Positions 22,076 to 34,281 are shown, counted from the stretch's first letter. The stretch: 64,000 bases of DNA from Panicum virgatum (GCF_016808335.1 NC_053146.1:36080470-36144469); one strand, 5' to 3'. The notes: a model not told the origin generated them from the letters alone. Made by a program: numbers and translations.

Positions 22076-23235
22076 CCTTGCTGTTGAAAACCTTTTCAGG
22101 TATGAGTTTCGAAGAGCAGATCGCTAGCTTGACCTATCCATGCTCTTTGCCTCCTGGCTGGTCCGTAGAGTGGGTTCCGTCTTCGGCCGGCAATGACTTT
22201 GACGAGTGATACCATGCTTGGGCTAGCTTGGTACCATTTTGCGACGTGTTGTAGCCGTCGTGCTTTATCTTCCGCTGTTTAAACTCTGAACTTATAGTTA
22301 TGGTTTGTATAACTATTTTACTAAAGTAGGTTTTGTAATAATGGTTTGAACTGGTTTGTAATCACTACTGAACTTGCCTGTGTTGTAAAAGTTATGGTTG
22401 TAATATCTCTGGACTCGCCTTCGTGCGGGGTATGCTTGTTCGATCCGAGAACCGGTGGTTGTATCGGGACGTTACCCGACAGACTAAGAATTGTTCCGTT
22501 TGAAGTGCGTTTGAGCCGGTGTTGCCTTTTTGGTGATGGCCTGCGCACTTGAGCCGGGATAATTCAGGTGGTTCTGCCACAGCCCCCCTTTTCTCTCTCT
22601 GTTCCACTGCCGGGTGGGGCCCGCGGGTCAGGGAGAGGGGGGTTAAGGGTAGTTTTTGTTCTTTTTGTTTATTTTGGCTGAAAACTTTGAAAATTTGTAG
22701 AAAAATGCAAACTAAATTTTGTTGGGTTGCTTAGATCAAGATCTTCAGAGGAAAAATACTCATGCATGTGAAATGTCAATTTTGCCCCTGCAAAAAATTT
22801 AGTTTGTGTTTAGGCTAGTTTATTTTGTATCTGTTGTTTTGTTGTTTCTAAAAATCCTGGAAATTTTGTGGTAGCTTACTTTTCACATGTGTAGTTCACT
22901 GAAAATTTTTCAGGTGCATAGCCTATGTGCATATTTGTGGATCTATTGTTGTTCAGTTTATTTTGTAGGGCAAAAAAATAAATGTTTTCTTTTTGCAATA
23001 AAAGTTAATAATTTTTTTCTTGCATGTAGTATCAATGTATTTTCATGCTAGTTAAATTTTGTTGCTTTATTTATGTCTACAAGTTAAGTTCTTGCACATA
23101 TTTCGCTCCTAGCCTTAGTTTTCCTTTTTGCGCTGCCAAATAATCTTTCTTTCGGTAATATCATTGCATCATGAGAACTCGTATCATTTCATGCACTGTT
23201 TTGACTTTTGCATGGAATCTTTTTGACACGTTTAG

Positions 23236-23378
23236 ACGCCACGAACGAAGCCGTCTACGAGTTGGTCGCTGAGCCGATCCAGGAGCCGCAAGCTGGAGAG
23301 CAGGAGGAGGACGCCGTTGAGCACGCTCCCGAAGAAGTCGCTAACCCCGCTGACCTGCAAGGCAAGCCCTGGAGCATA
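23236..23378 (+). other. acidic exon-like reading frame in 5' LTR of B
   Basis: It follows GACACGTTTAG and encodes TNEAVYELVAEPIQEPQ, an acidic stretch with many Glu, then QGKPWSI. The 3' LTR copy (32,317-32,459) differs by one residue. Confidence 0.45.
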
Positions 23379-23544
23379 ATCTCTAGTTTCAGTATTCAAT
23401 GTTATTATTTAAATATTGCGCATTAAGTTTTCTAGGAGTTGAATGAAACCCTAGTATGCATGTTTCTCCCTAGGTACCTATGAGTCGCTACTAGTATACA
23501 GGCACTGTTAGAAATGCTTTGCTAATTAGGAACCCGGTAGAAGC

Positions 23545-23564
23545 CGAGTGATTCCTATCACTCG
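23545..23564 (+). other. hairpin in 5' LTR of B
   Basis: CGAGTGAT-TCCT-ATCACTCG: perfect 8-bp stem with a 4-base loop. Confidence 0.8.
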
Positions 23565-24324
23565 CGAGAGATAGGTCTTGTTACTTATGATAAAGTTACT
23601 GGAGAATGAATTGTTGAGAAAAGAAAGGAAAAATGGAGACCGGGCGGAAATGGATTGGGTTATGGATATGGAATGGATGAAAAGTAAGCCTCCGCCTGTG
23701 TCGATTGAGGACCGTACCGTTGTTGGCAGTGTTGATCAAGTTTGAACAGTACTAACCACATGCCGGAAGTAGGAGGTAGTCGAAACCGGTAAGCTCAGTA
23801 CCATATGTGCACCGGTAGATGGACTTGATACTGTCTTCACTAATGGAGCTAGTATACAAACTCATGGCTGACCCTTTGTTGGTATCGGTGGGGCTAGCAG
23901 TCCCGGGTCGCAGGCAGTTCGGCTATTCGGTGTGCATATGTGAAGGGTTGCCACATAGGGTCCGACGGGGCCTATATGTGACGTGTGTGTTAGGTCCACC
24001 TTGTAAGGTTAAATCGGATCGATTCGCCGTGAATCGCGGATATGAGAACCTTGGTCACTTTGTCACATCGCAGTAAAGGATCAAATGAGAATAGAATTAT
24101 GAGCATATGTTTTACGACTGTGGTTTCCGGAAAAGATAAGATGATCAACCATGTGTGTATTAGCTGTTCAGGCAAATCTAGTGTTATTTATCAAACTAAT
24201 TGGAGCTAAAATATTAAAAGTAAGGATCCAGTACTAGTGGCTTTTCAGCACAAGAACTCCAGAGCCAAAAGCCTTGAATATTTAGGAGTCGGCTAAGTAT
24301 ATACCAATTGTTGGGTAAGCCTCA

Positions 24325-24344
24325 CTGAGTATTAGAGTACTCAG
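24325..24344 (+). other. CTGAGTATT hairpin in 5' LTR of B
   Basis: CTGAGTATT-AG-AGTACTCAG: the same position as in LTR C, with one pair changed to a G-U wobble, which still pairs as RNA. Confidence 0.7.
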
Positions 24345-24863
24345 GGTTTTGGTTGCAACCCTTTTGAGCAGGCTGTGTTCCGGAAGACTCTGAGGAGATT
24401 TGCGCATCTTGGATTGGTCAACCTCTACCTTCGGGTTGGACGGTCGAGTTGGTTCCTTCTTCTCCGTGAAGTGCAGGCAGGTGAGCCTCACATCAGTGGG
24501 CAAGATGTGAAGCTCGTCTTTTGTCATCGATGTTATCTACCGTATTGTATTTTCGAAGCTTGTTTCAAACTTGTTGTCCTTTCCGCTGTGTGTTGAGCTC
24601 TGATGTTTGAAATGTACCCTAGATTGTAAAACTTTATTGTGAATTATTTCGGAAGCCTGTGTTAACCTCTGTTTGTAAATTATTTTGAACTCTGCTTTTG
24701 CTTGTAATCACCTGTACTCGTCTTTTGGCGAGAGTTCCCGTGTAATCGATCCTAGTTACAGCAGGCAGTCTGGGTGTACTGGTTGAGTGCAATAACTGAG
24801 GATTAAGCTTAAATGGTTGATTAGTGCACTTGATCGGTATTATTTGGACTGTTCTGTGACAGC

Positions 24864-24875
24864 TGGCATCAGAGC
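24864..24875 (+). other. primer binding site of element B
   Basis: TGGCATCAGAGC, two bases after the LTR end TGTGACA. One change from TGGTATCAGAGC, the complement of initiator tRNA-Met commonly used by chromoviruses. Confidence 0.85.
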
Positions 24876-26045
24876 TAATTGCACTAGGGTGTGATTACTT
24901 GAGTGCTTAACTACAAAACTTTTGGGTTTTTTAAAAAGTTGACGCTAGATGCGCTAAGGATAGAATAGATAGTTCGTATGCCCTAATTATGTGATATAAG
25001 TAGGAGGCATCTAAGTATCTATTTCATTCCAGCACTTCCAACATTTACTTCTCGTTAAACCTTACTTTTATGCACAACTACTATTCTGTAACGACGCACC
25101 TACGCTGAGGTAAGCAAGGTGAGTATTCTGATAGTCCTTAGAATAGCCCACGTGTTTCATACGTGCGCGGGTCCCGTATGTTGAGCATACGAGGAGGTGA
25201 TAAGGCTAAATTCAAACGAGCCTGTCGCTATCTGCCGCCTGATATGGAGTGCGGATTTCTTACCGTGTGAGTGTGATAACGGCCATCTCGTAAGGCAATG
25301 TTACGGGGTGAAGACTCGTTATGCAGTTCGTCATAATCGTGTACCTTGGGACACGTGTACCCTTGGGTGTCCCGTAAGGCGATTTGTACGGGAAGTGAAT
25401 ACGTTGCTTCGGTAATGTATGCAGCGCTGCCCATTCAGCGTCGAATGTTTGGGTGCCATCTCTATAGTGGACGGTAATGTATGTGTGAATATGTGGGAAA
25501 CTGCATATGTGTTACCCGTGTGGCGTAGGACACATGGGGGCCGTTCGAGTGTGCTGGCACGAAGGGTCCAGAAATGGATATTTATATATCTCTCTTTGTT
25601 GTCTTTGTTTGTCTACAGGAACACTAACTACGTAAGCGTGTTATGAATCCTTGATCGTAGGAACGACTAGTATATATAGGGAGAGTACGTAATTGTGCCA
25701 CTAGTCGTCTTCGTATACCATAATTGGTAATTGTTTGGGTGAGAACGATAGAACGTGCATGCATCTTGCATATTTGAGTTGGTTGATCGCCTTGTTGTTT
25801 GCGGTTGCGCCTCATCAAAAATTTATTTTTATCGCTTCGTAGTTAATAGTTGTGCAACCTTAAGACTGCAACGTTATAGTTAGCCGAGTTACCAACCTGC
25901 TGTTCAATCCGGTTAGATGCGGTTTCAACTGAAGCAAGCCACGTTGTTCTCTTCGTGAACCATATCACGAGGGGAACGATTCATGCTGTGTGTTCATATT
26001 AATTATGCACATTCTTTACTTGCATGGATTAGTCCCGATAGCGGA
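24876..26045 (+). other. untranslated leader of element B
   Basis: About 1.2 kb with no coding signature between the primer site and the first gag residues. It includes GGTAAGCAAGGTGAGTATTCTG (read as two shorter blocks) near 25,112, which could be splice-donor-like. Confidence 0.5.
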
Positions 26046-29000
26046 ATGGCTAACCAAGGGATGGTGCTTTTGCAGATGGCAATAACAACACTGCTAACCG
26101 TGGAAATGGGGGTCAAGGAGCACAGCCACCACTGTCTCCCTCCTTGGCTCAGGCTATTGCGGCTCTTATCGCCGACCGCAATGAGCAGACCGAATTGTTG
26201 AGGTAACTGGTGCAAAGCAATGCTTGCAGAGGCCGACAAGAACCACCAGCAGAAACTGACTACTCAGTTTTCTTGCCACTCAACCACCTCTGTTCCACAA
26301 GGCCGATGATCCCCTTGAGGCAGATGCTTGGATTCACACCATAGAGGACAAGTTTGGCATTCTTAATTGCACAGAAGTGGACAAGGCTGCCTTTGCAGCG
26401 CAACAGCTGAGAGGCCCGGCAAAGGTATGGTGGACCAATCATTTAGCTATGCAACCAATAGAGAGACAGATTCCCTGGTTAGAATTTAGAGAGATTTTTA
26501 GGGCACATTATATTCCAGAAGATTTCATAAAAGTGAAAGTGGAGGAGTTTCTAAATCTGAAACAAGAGAACAAGTCAGTGATGGAATATGCCAACATTTT
26601 CAATCATCTTGCACAATATGCTGCACATCACGCAGATACTGATGAAAAGAAGCAAAATTGTTTCAAGAAAGGGTTAAATACCAAGTTACTCATGCGTTTA
26701 GCAGTGAGAAAATTTAGCAGCTACAGTGACTTGGTCAGCAAAGCTATCCTTCAAGAAGATGCGATGCTGAAGCACGAAAAGGCGAAAAAGAGGAAGAAAT
26801 CACCTATTGGGTCTTCTGGGAATGTTGTGCAATGCCTACGCCTGGTGTCCACTAGCTTTTCCCAAACTCAATATCAACTACAACAGGGGATGCCTGAACT
26901 TGTGGCTCCTCCACAGTTGGAGCAAAAGAAACCCGTATTGCAGCATGTTTTTCGCTCCCACCCTGATCCGTGCAAGCATCACCTAGCCGAGGGTTGCCAT
27001 CACTTGGAGAATATCTGTTACACTCCACCCAAGCCGAGAAAAGGCTCTAGCTATACAAATAAGAAAAAGAAGATGCCTTATATTAAGGATGGTTGTGTGA
27101 GTTACACCACTTGTGAGGACGTGCCAGAAGGGGAACACGTGATGGTGGATATATTTTCCCTCAATGATCATCCAATTAGGGTTCTATTCGACTCTGGTGC
27201 TTCACATATATTTCTTAGTAAGGCTTGTGCAGATAGGTATGGATTGAAAATTGATTGCATGAACACTTCATATAAAATTTAATCCCCAAGTGGTCAAATA
27301 ATCACAAACCAAATGGCAAGAAAGGTACCAATCAACTTGGCTGGGAGAATCTTTCTGACCAATCTTATCGTTCTCCCACATCAGGGGATTGATATCATAT
27401 TGGGTATGAATTGGATGAAGGCACATGGAGTTGTGTTGGATACTCAGGCGCATGCTATTCATATCAATTCACGTGCACATGGTTCTACGGTGTTACCTTT
27501 GACCAAGTACAAGGCACACAATCCAGCCATAAAAAAATTGGAGGGTAAAAGCTTTAGAGAAGATACCTGTAGTGTGCGATTATTCAGATGTCTTTCCAGA
27601 TGATTTACCTGGACTACCACCTGATCGGGACGTTGAGTTTGTTATTGAACTACAACCGGGTACAGCACCTATCTCTAGAAGGCCATATCGGATGCCACCA
27701 AATGAATTGGCAGAACTGAAGGTACAATTGCAAGACCTACTGAATAAGGTTTCATCCAGTCCAAGCTCATCACCTTGGGGATGCCCAGCTTTATTTGTGA
27801 AAAAGAAAGACCAAAGTTTGAGGTTATGTGTTGATTACCGGCCTCTAAATGCGGTTACCATCAAAAATAAATACCCATTGCCTCGCATTGACATTCTCTT
27901 TGATCAGTTAGCCAGAGCTAAGGTATTTTCTAAGATAGATCTTCGATCTGGTTATCACCAAATAAAGATCAGACCTCAGGACATTCCAAAGACTGCTTTC
28001 TCCACTCGCTATGGTTTATTTGAGTACCTAGTCATGTCTTTTGGATTGACTAATGCTCTAGCTTACTTCATGTATCTTATGAATTCGGTCTTCATGCCTG
28101 AGTTGGATAAGTTTATTGTGGTATTCATTGATGACATCTTGATATACTCCAAGAATGAAGAAGAGCATGCCAAGCACCTTCATATTGTTCTTCAATGTCT
28201 ACGAGAGCACAAGCTGTATGCAAAATTCAGCAAATGTGAATTTTGGCTTAAAGAAGTCCCTTTCTTAGGCCATGTCATATCTGCGGAGGGTATTTTAGTT
28301 GATCTGGGAAAAGTTCAAGATATGTTGGACTGGGAGGCTCCAACATCAGTTAAAGAAATCCGCAGTTTTCTAGGATTGGCTTGGTATTATCGTCGATTCA
28401 TCTCAGAGTTTTCAAAAATTGCTAAGCCTATGACCGAGCTACTCAAGAAAGGTGTCAAATTTCATTGGAATGACAAATGTGAAGAGGCTTTCCACACTCT
28501 GAAAAAGTTTTTAACTTCTGCACCTATCCTGGCTCAACCCGATACAGCAAAACCATTTGACATATACTTTGATGCATCTGGTACTGGTATTGGTTGTGTC
28601 TTGATGCAGGAGAACCGAGTGATTGCATATGCGTCTAGGTCACTCAAACGCCACGAGGAAAACTACCCAACTCATGATTTGTAATTAGCTGCTGTAGTTC
28701 ATGCTCTGAAGATATGGCGGCATTATCTCTTCGGTAGTCCTAGTCGCATCTAAACTGACCACAGGAGTCTCAAGTATCTTTTTACTCAAGCTGATTTGAA
28801 CAAGCGTAAAAGGCGATGGCTGGAACTGATCAAGGATTATGAACTTGAAGTGCATTATCATCCTGGTAAAGCGAATGTAGTTGCAGATGCGCTAAGTCGC
28901 AAAGCTCACTGTCATTGCATCTTAGCTATACCATTAAGCGAGTCTCTTTGCTTTGAAATGGAAAAGCTGAACTTGAGCATTGTACCACATAGCACATTGG

Positions 29001-30533
29001 CCCATCTAGAACTCACTCCTACTCTTCGTGATCTAATCATCGCAGCACAAAAGAAAGATAAGGGAATAAAGGAAATTCAGAGAAGATTATCAGAAGGAGA
29101 TTCGAAAGTAAATTGTTTCCACCGAGATAGTGAGAATATGTTATGGTTTAAGAACCAATTAGTGGTGCCTAAGGATTTTGAGCTCAGAAAGCAAATTCTT
29201 GATGAAGCTCATACCTCCCGACTATCAATCCATCCTGGTAGCAACAAAATGTACCAAGACCTGAAACAACAATTTTGGTGGACTCGGATGAAGAGAGAAA
29301 TAGCCAAATATGTGTCTGAATGTGATATTTGTCGAAGGGTTAAAGCTAGTCATCTCAGGCTGGCTGGAACTCTACAACCTTTGAGTATTCCTGAATGGAA
29401 GTGGGAAGACATTAGTATGGATTTTATAGTGGGGTTGCCTCGAACTCAAAAGGGTTATGATTCTATCTGTGTTATAGTAGATCGCCTCACCAAGGCAGCA
29501 CATTTTCTCCCAGTAAAGACAACCTACTTGACCAAGCAATATGCCGAGTTGTACATGAACCGTATACTCCCTTTGCATGGGGTGCCAAAGACCATCATAT
29601 CGGATTGTGGGACTCAATTCATTGCTCATTTTTGGGAGCAACTACATGCTAGCTTGGGAACCTGTCTTATTCGCAGCTCAGCCTATCACCCCCAAACGGA
29701 TGGCCAAACGGAGAGAATCAATCAGATTTTAGAAGATATGCTCCGCGCTTGTGTCTTAGCCTATCCACAGAAATGGGATCAATGTTTGCCATTAGCTGAA
29801 TTTTCTTATAATAATATCTATCAAGAGAGCATCAAAATGGCACCGTTCGAAGCACTATATGGTCGTCGCTGTCGAACACCTCTGAATTGGTCTGAAGTGG
29901 GAGAAAGAACTATATTTGGACCCGACATGGTTCAAGAAGCCGAAGAATAAGTCTGACATGGTTCAAGAAGCCGAAGAAAATTTGAAAATTGCGCAGTCTC
30001 GGCAGAAGAGCTACGCTGATAAAAGGAGTAGTCCACTTGTATTTGAAGTCGGTGACCACGTCTATCTGAAAGTCTCACCTTGGAAAGGCGTACAAAGATT
30101 TGGAGTAAAAGGAAAGTTAGCTCCCCGCTACATTGGTCCATATCTAATTGTCGAAAGATGCGGTCCTGTGGCTTATCGGTTGGATCTTCTAGCAAATCTC
30201 TCTGCAATCCATAACATTTTCCATGTATCGCAACTCAAGAAGTGTCTTAGAGTTCTGATTGAAGTTGTTGAAAGTGACTCGATTCAATTAGAGTCTGATC
30301 TCACTTATCCTGAGCATCCTATCAAGATTATTGATCGCAAGGATCGAGTTACTCGCCCAATAACACAAGTTCAATGGAGTAATCACTCCGAAGATGAAGC
30401 TACTTGGGAAAAGGAGGAATTTCTGAGATCCAAGTATACGGACTTTTTAAATGCTCATCCAGGTACATCACCTTTGAACCTTCTCACCTTATACTTCCTA
30501 TCGTGCGTGAATCTCGAGATGAGATTCTTTTAA
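26046..30533 (+). pseudogene. gag-pol polyprotein of element B with chromodomain
   Basis: Gag: an Asn-rich start, LAQAIAALIADRNEQTELL (26,145), DAWIHTIEDKFGIL, LRGPAKVWWTNHL (26,410), then a scrambled zinc knuckle (about 26,960). Protease: VLFDSGASHIFLS (27,180). [45 protein letters not shown] (28,115). RNase [15 protein letters not shown] (28,568). Integrase: paired His and [11 protein letters not shown] (29,320), [18 protein letters not shown]. Chromodomain: VQWSNHSEDEATWEKEEFL (30,370). Stops lie near 26,203 (TAA for Gln), 27,280, 28,681 (TAA for Glu) and 28,750. Frameshifts lie near 26,272 and 27,560 and at a 31-bp duplication at 29,924. It ends TAA at the polypurine tract. It is a Tekay-like chromovirus by the C-terminal chromodomain and is inactive. 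Confidence 0.93.
29924..29979 (+). repeat. 31-bp tandem duplication in integrase C-terminus
   Basis: GACATGGTTCAAGAAGCCGA plus four bases occurs at 29,924 and again at 29,955. The 31-base offset shifts the frame and brings a stop (TAA at 29,948). Confidence 0.9.
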
Positions 30534-30543
30534 GGGGGAAGGG
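30532..30543 (+). other. polypurine tract of element B
   Basis: AAGGGGGAAGGG immediately before the 3' LTR start. The pol stop TAA overlaps its left end. Confidence 0.85.
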
Positions 30544-32316
30544 CTATAACACCCCTGTGTTAATCGCGATGCTAATCATGTGCTTAACCCGCTAATTATG
30601 GACTTAAGCTCGTCGTTAGCGTTAATCGAGTTCGCGTGGTAAACATCATTTTAGCCGTGTTCGACCGCGTTTTTCTCCCTAATCCAAGCCTCAAATCAAC
30701 TTTTGCCCAAAACAAAAGTTGTAGATCTTCTCTTCCTCTACAACTTCTATTTTGGCCAAATTTCATGTTCCCATATGAAAATTTGAGTTTTGTATGGTCA
30801 AACTCGAGTCAAATTGAGTCAAACGGGTTCACTGTTCATCTCCTGTGCTCCACTGTGTCGCCGACGCCCATACCGCGACCGACCGCAGGCGACTCCACGC
30901 GTCGGCCGGCGGCGATCCTCGCTCTCCGTGCGGATGCGTCCCTATCCCTTCCTGAGGCCACGTTGCCCTTATCCATCCCCTTCCTCTCCTTCTTCCAGCT
31001 CGGGTCGAACAAAGCCGCACCAGAGCAGAGCTGCCGCTGCCGGGCCTTGCGCCGACCACCCCTCGCCATCCCTCATCGATTCACTGCGCCCCAACCTCCC
31101 TCGCCTCACACCGCAGCTATGCCGCCCGTCCCCGAGCCCGTTCGAGTCGTCCCCCAGCCGAATCGGCCCCTCGCCGGCCGACCGCCATTGTTGGGCCACC
31201 TCGAGCTCCACCCCGCCGTCGATCCTCGTCCTCCGGCTACCCTCCGCCCAAATAGAGCCCACGGTGAGCTCGGAGGCGACCCCCTCTTCCTTCCCAATCC
31301 TTTCCCCGCTCAAATCCAGCACCGCCGGCACTGGACCACCGCCGCGCCGCCGTGGCCGCCCTGACGCCACCGCTGTGTCGCCGCGGGGCTGCCCTACGCA
31401 AGCCTGCGGGCCACCGCCATTCGCCCCGAGGCCGCCTAGCCTCCCTCAATGTCGCACCGCTCCCTCCTGCGGCCGCCCTGCTCCGCCACTGTCGCGGCTG
31501 CAAACCGCCGCTGCCCCTACCATTGCGTGCGCCGCCGCCTAGTCGTGACGCCCCTGCGCGGGCCGCGGGCGCGCTGGCCCCTGCGCGCGTGCCCGCCCGC
31601 GCTGCCCCGCCGGCCAGCCGGCGTGCGTGGCCAGGGCAGGCAGGCAAAGAAGGGGAGCCCCTACTTTTTCTCTCTCTCCGTTCCACTGCCGAGTGGGGCC
31701 CGCGGGTCAGGGAGAGGGTAGTTTTTGTTCTTTTTGTTTATTTTGGCTGAAAACTTTGAAAATTTGTAGATAAATATAGAAAAATGCAAACTAAATTTTG
31801 TTTGGTTGCTTAGATCAAGATCTTCAGAGGAAAAATACTCATGCATGTGAAATGTCAATTTTGCCCCAGCAAAAAATTAAGTTTGTGTTTAGGCTAGTTT
31901 ATTCTGTATCTGTTGTTCTGTTTGTCTAAAAATCCTGAAAATTTTGTGGTAGCTTACTTTTCACTTGTGTAGTTCACTAAAAATTTTTCAGGTGCATAGC
32001 CTATGTGCATATTTGTGGATCTATTGTTGTCCAGCTTATTTTGCTAGGGCAAAAAAAATAAATGTTTTCTTTTTGCAATAAAAGATAATAAATTTTTTTC
32101 TTGCATGTAATATCATTGTATTTTCATGCTAGTTAAATTTTGTTGCTTTATTTATGTCTGCAAGTTAAGTTCTTGCACGTGTTTCGCTCCTAGCCGTAGT
32201 TTTCCTTTTTGCGCTGCCAAATAATCTTTCTTTCGGTAATAGCATTGCATCATGAGAACTCGTATCATTTCATGCACTGTTTTGACTTTTGCATGGAATC
32301 TTTTTGACACGTTTAG

Positions 32317-32459
32317 ACGCCATGAACGAAGCCGTCTACGAGTTGGTCGCTGAGCCGATCCAGGAGCCGCAAGCTGGAGAGCAGGAGGAGGACGCCGTTG
32401 AGCACGCTCCCGAAGAAGTCGCTAACCCCGCTGACCTGCAAGGCAAGCCCTGGAGCATA
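32317..32459 (+). other. acidic exon-like reading frame in 3' LTR of B
   Basis: Same as the 5' LTR copy except Met for Thr near the start (LDAMNEAVYELVAEP), closing QGKPWSI. Confidence 0.45.
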
Positions 32460-32625
32460 ACCTCTATTTTCAGTATTCAATGTTATTATTTAAATGTTGC
32501 GCATTAAGTTTTCTAGGAGTTGAATGAAACCCTAGTATGCATGTTTCTCCCTAGGTACCTATGAGTCGCTACTAGTATACAGGCACCATTAGAAATGCTT
32601 TGCTAATTAGGAACCCGGTAGAAGC

Positions 32626-32645
32626 CGAGTGATTCCTATCACTCG
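32626..32645 (+). other. hairpin in 3' LTR of B
   Basis: CGAGTGAT-TCCT-ATCACTCG, identical to the 5' copy. Confidence 0.8.
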
Positions 32646-33408
32646 CGAGAGATAGGTCTTGTTACTTACGATAAAGTTACTGGAGAATGAATTGTTGAGA
32701 AAAGAAAGGAAAAATGGAGACCAGGCGGAAATGGATTGGGTTATGGATATGGAATTGGATGAAAAGTAAGCCTCCGCCTGTGTCGATTGAGGACTGTACC
32801 GTTGTTGGCAGTGTTGATCAAGTTTGAACAGTACTAACCACATGCCGGAAGTAGGAGGTAGTCGAAACCGGTAAGCTCAGTACCATATGTGCACCGGTAG
32901 GTGGACTTGATACTGTCTTCACTAGTGGAGCTAGTATACAAACTCATGGCTGACCCTTCGTTGGTATCGGTGGGGCTAGCAGTCCCGGGTCGCAGGCAGT
33001 TCGGCTATTCGGTGTGCATATGTGAAGGGTTGCCACATAGGGTCCGACTGGGGCCTATATGTGACGTGTGTGTTAGGTCCACCTTGTAAGGTTAAATCGG
33101 ATCGATTTGCCGTGAATCGCGGATATGAGAACCTTGGTCACTTTGTCACATCGCAGTAAAGGATCAAATGAGAATAGAATTATGAGCATATGTTTTACGA
33201 CTGTGGTTTCCTGGAAAAGATAAGATGATCAACCATGTGTGTATTAGCTGTTCAGGCAAATCTAGTGTTATTTATCAAACTAATTGGAGCTAAAATATTA
33301 AAAGTAAGGATCCAGTACTAGTGGCTTTTCAACAAAAGAATTCCAGAGCCAAAAGCCTTGCATATTTAGGAGTCGGCTAAGTATATACCAATTGTTGGGT
33401 AAGCCTCG

Positions 33409-33428
33409 CTGAGTATTAGAGTACTCAG
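33409..33428 (+). other. CTGAGTATT hairpin in 3' LTR of B
   Basis: Identical to the 5' LTR copy, including the G-U position. Confidence 0.7.
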
Positions 33429-33943
33429 GGTTTTGGTTGCAACCCTTTTGAGCAGGCTATGTTCCGGAAGACTCTGAGGAGATTTGCGCATCTTGGATTG
33501 GTCAACCTCTACCTTCGGGTTGGACGGCCGAGTGGGTTCCTTCTTCTCCGTGAAGTGCAGGCAGGTGAGCCTCACATCAGTGGGCAAGATGTGAAGCTCG
33601 TCTTTTGTCATCGACGTTATCTACCATATTGTATTTTCGAAGCTTGTTTCAAACTTGTTGTCCTTTCTGCTGTGTGTTGAGCTCTGATGTTTGAAATGTA
33701 CCCTGGATTGTAAAACTTTATTGTGAATTATTTCGGAAGCATGTGTTAACCTCTGTTTGTAAATTATTTTGAACTCTGCTTTTGCTTGTAATCACCTGTA
33801 CTCGTCTTTTGGCGAGAGTTCCCGTGTAATCGATCCTGGTTACCGCAGGCAGTCTGTGTGCTAGTTGAGTGCAATAACTGAGGATTAAGCTTAAATGGTT
33901 GATTAGTGCACTTGATCGGTTTTATTTGGACTGTTCTGTGACA

Positions 33944-34281
33944 TTAGATGAGGCCGGCCGGCTCCCTCTGGCCCAACTCGGCCCTCCGTTGCGCCGACGT
34001 TCCCTCTGCGTTCTGGTGATCTTGCCACGGTGGTGGACCGCTGCCCTGGATTTAAATTGGTACTGAGTTGTGGACCTTTTGTTCTTTGTGCAAGCCTTCC
34101 GATCCACCTGATCAAAACCGAGACCCAATCCTCGACTCAGGGCATTATGATCATGTCACATTGCCTCTGGTTCGAAGCCGGGGCCCTGTCTTTAGGGGTG
34201 CCAGGCCGGCCGGCCTGGGTTTTCACCCAATTTTGCTCATTTTTGGTAGATATTCACCTGAAATCAAAACTCATCCAGAAC
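33944..34281 (-). repeat. 5' LTR of element E, outer portion, truncated
   Basis: It resumes the E LTR with GGCCGGCCGGCTCCCTCTGG and matches about 8250-8580. It stops after CATCCAGAAC, about 100 bp short of the LTR terminus seen at 8686. Confidence 0.8.

Larger units (their letters stand above)
18852..22581 (+). repeat. solo LTR 'C' inside the 5' LTR of B
   Basis: TGTGACACCCTAGGTG at the left and GGTGGTTCTGCCACA at the right. A perfect 5-bp duplication, GCCCC, flanks it (18,847-18,851 and 22,582-22,586). The 3' LTR of B lacks the segment at the same site (about 31,655). About 3.73 kb, with no internal domain. It is the same family as the LTR at 58,107-61,938. It was left by LTR-LTR recombination of a full element, the usual origin of solo LTRs. 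Confidence 0.92.
17735..24861 (+). repeat. 5' LTR of element B, split by solo LTR C
   Basis: It starts TGTGACACCCCTGTG and ends CTGTTCTGTGACA. Segments 17,735-18,851 and 22,587-24,861 align to the 3' LTR. A GC-rich front is followed by an AT-rich middle, the acidic reading frame, the hairpins and a CTGAGTATTAG hairpin. Confidence 0.9.
17735..33943 (+). mobile_element. chromodomain Ty3/gypsy retrotransposon 'B', complete but dead
   Basis: It has two LTRs (17,735-24,861 with an insertion; 30,545-33,943), a primer site, a gag-pol region and a polypurine tract in correct order. The outer flanks are CTAGA (17,730-17,734) and TTAGA (33,944-33,948), a 4 of 5 match to a target duplication, inside element E's LTR. 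The 3' LTR is 3.4 kb. The 5' LTR is the same once solo LTR C is removed. LTR copies are highly similar by eye with some indels and C-to-T type differences, so the insertion is fairly young, yet the polyprotein already has several stops and frameshifts. Confidence 0.9.
30545..33943 (+). repeat. 3' LTR of element B
   Basis: It begins TATAACACCCC, where the 5' copy has TGTGACACCCC (two G-to-A changes at the very terminus), and ends CTGTTCTGTGACA. 3.4 kb. It carries the acidic reading frame (32,317-32,459), the CGAGTGAT hairpin (32,626-32,645) and the CTGAGTATT hairpin (33,409-33,428). Confidence 0.92.
7018..34281 (-). mobile_element. Athila-like non-autonomous LTR retrotransposon 'E' (nested host)
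   Basis: Two related LTRs (7018-8686 and 16,487-17,734 continued at 33,944-34,281) face an internal region read on the minus strand. An Athila/Tat-type primer site lies next to the right LTR and a polypurine tract next to the left. The internal region encodes gag, an aspartic protease and an Athila ORF1-like protein. There is no reverse transcriptase, RNase H or integrase anywhere between the LTRs, so the element depended on a helper. It is interrupted by the Tat solo LTR (13,718-14,937) and by element B in its right LTR. The right LTR lacks about its last 100 bp, and its outer flank does not match the left flank. Confidence 0.8.

Noticed and set aside
25120..26040. Host gene between B's primer site and gag
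   Set aside because: No sustained reading frame. The position and length fit the retroelement leader.
30636..31542. Long plus-strand Pro/Arg/Ser-rich open frames of about 240-250 codons
   Set aside because: They lie in the GC-rich front of B's 3' LTR, are open in two frames and on the opposite strand, and have no domain. In the 5' LTR the same frames are broken. Compositional, not a gene.
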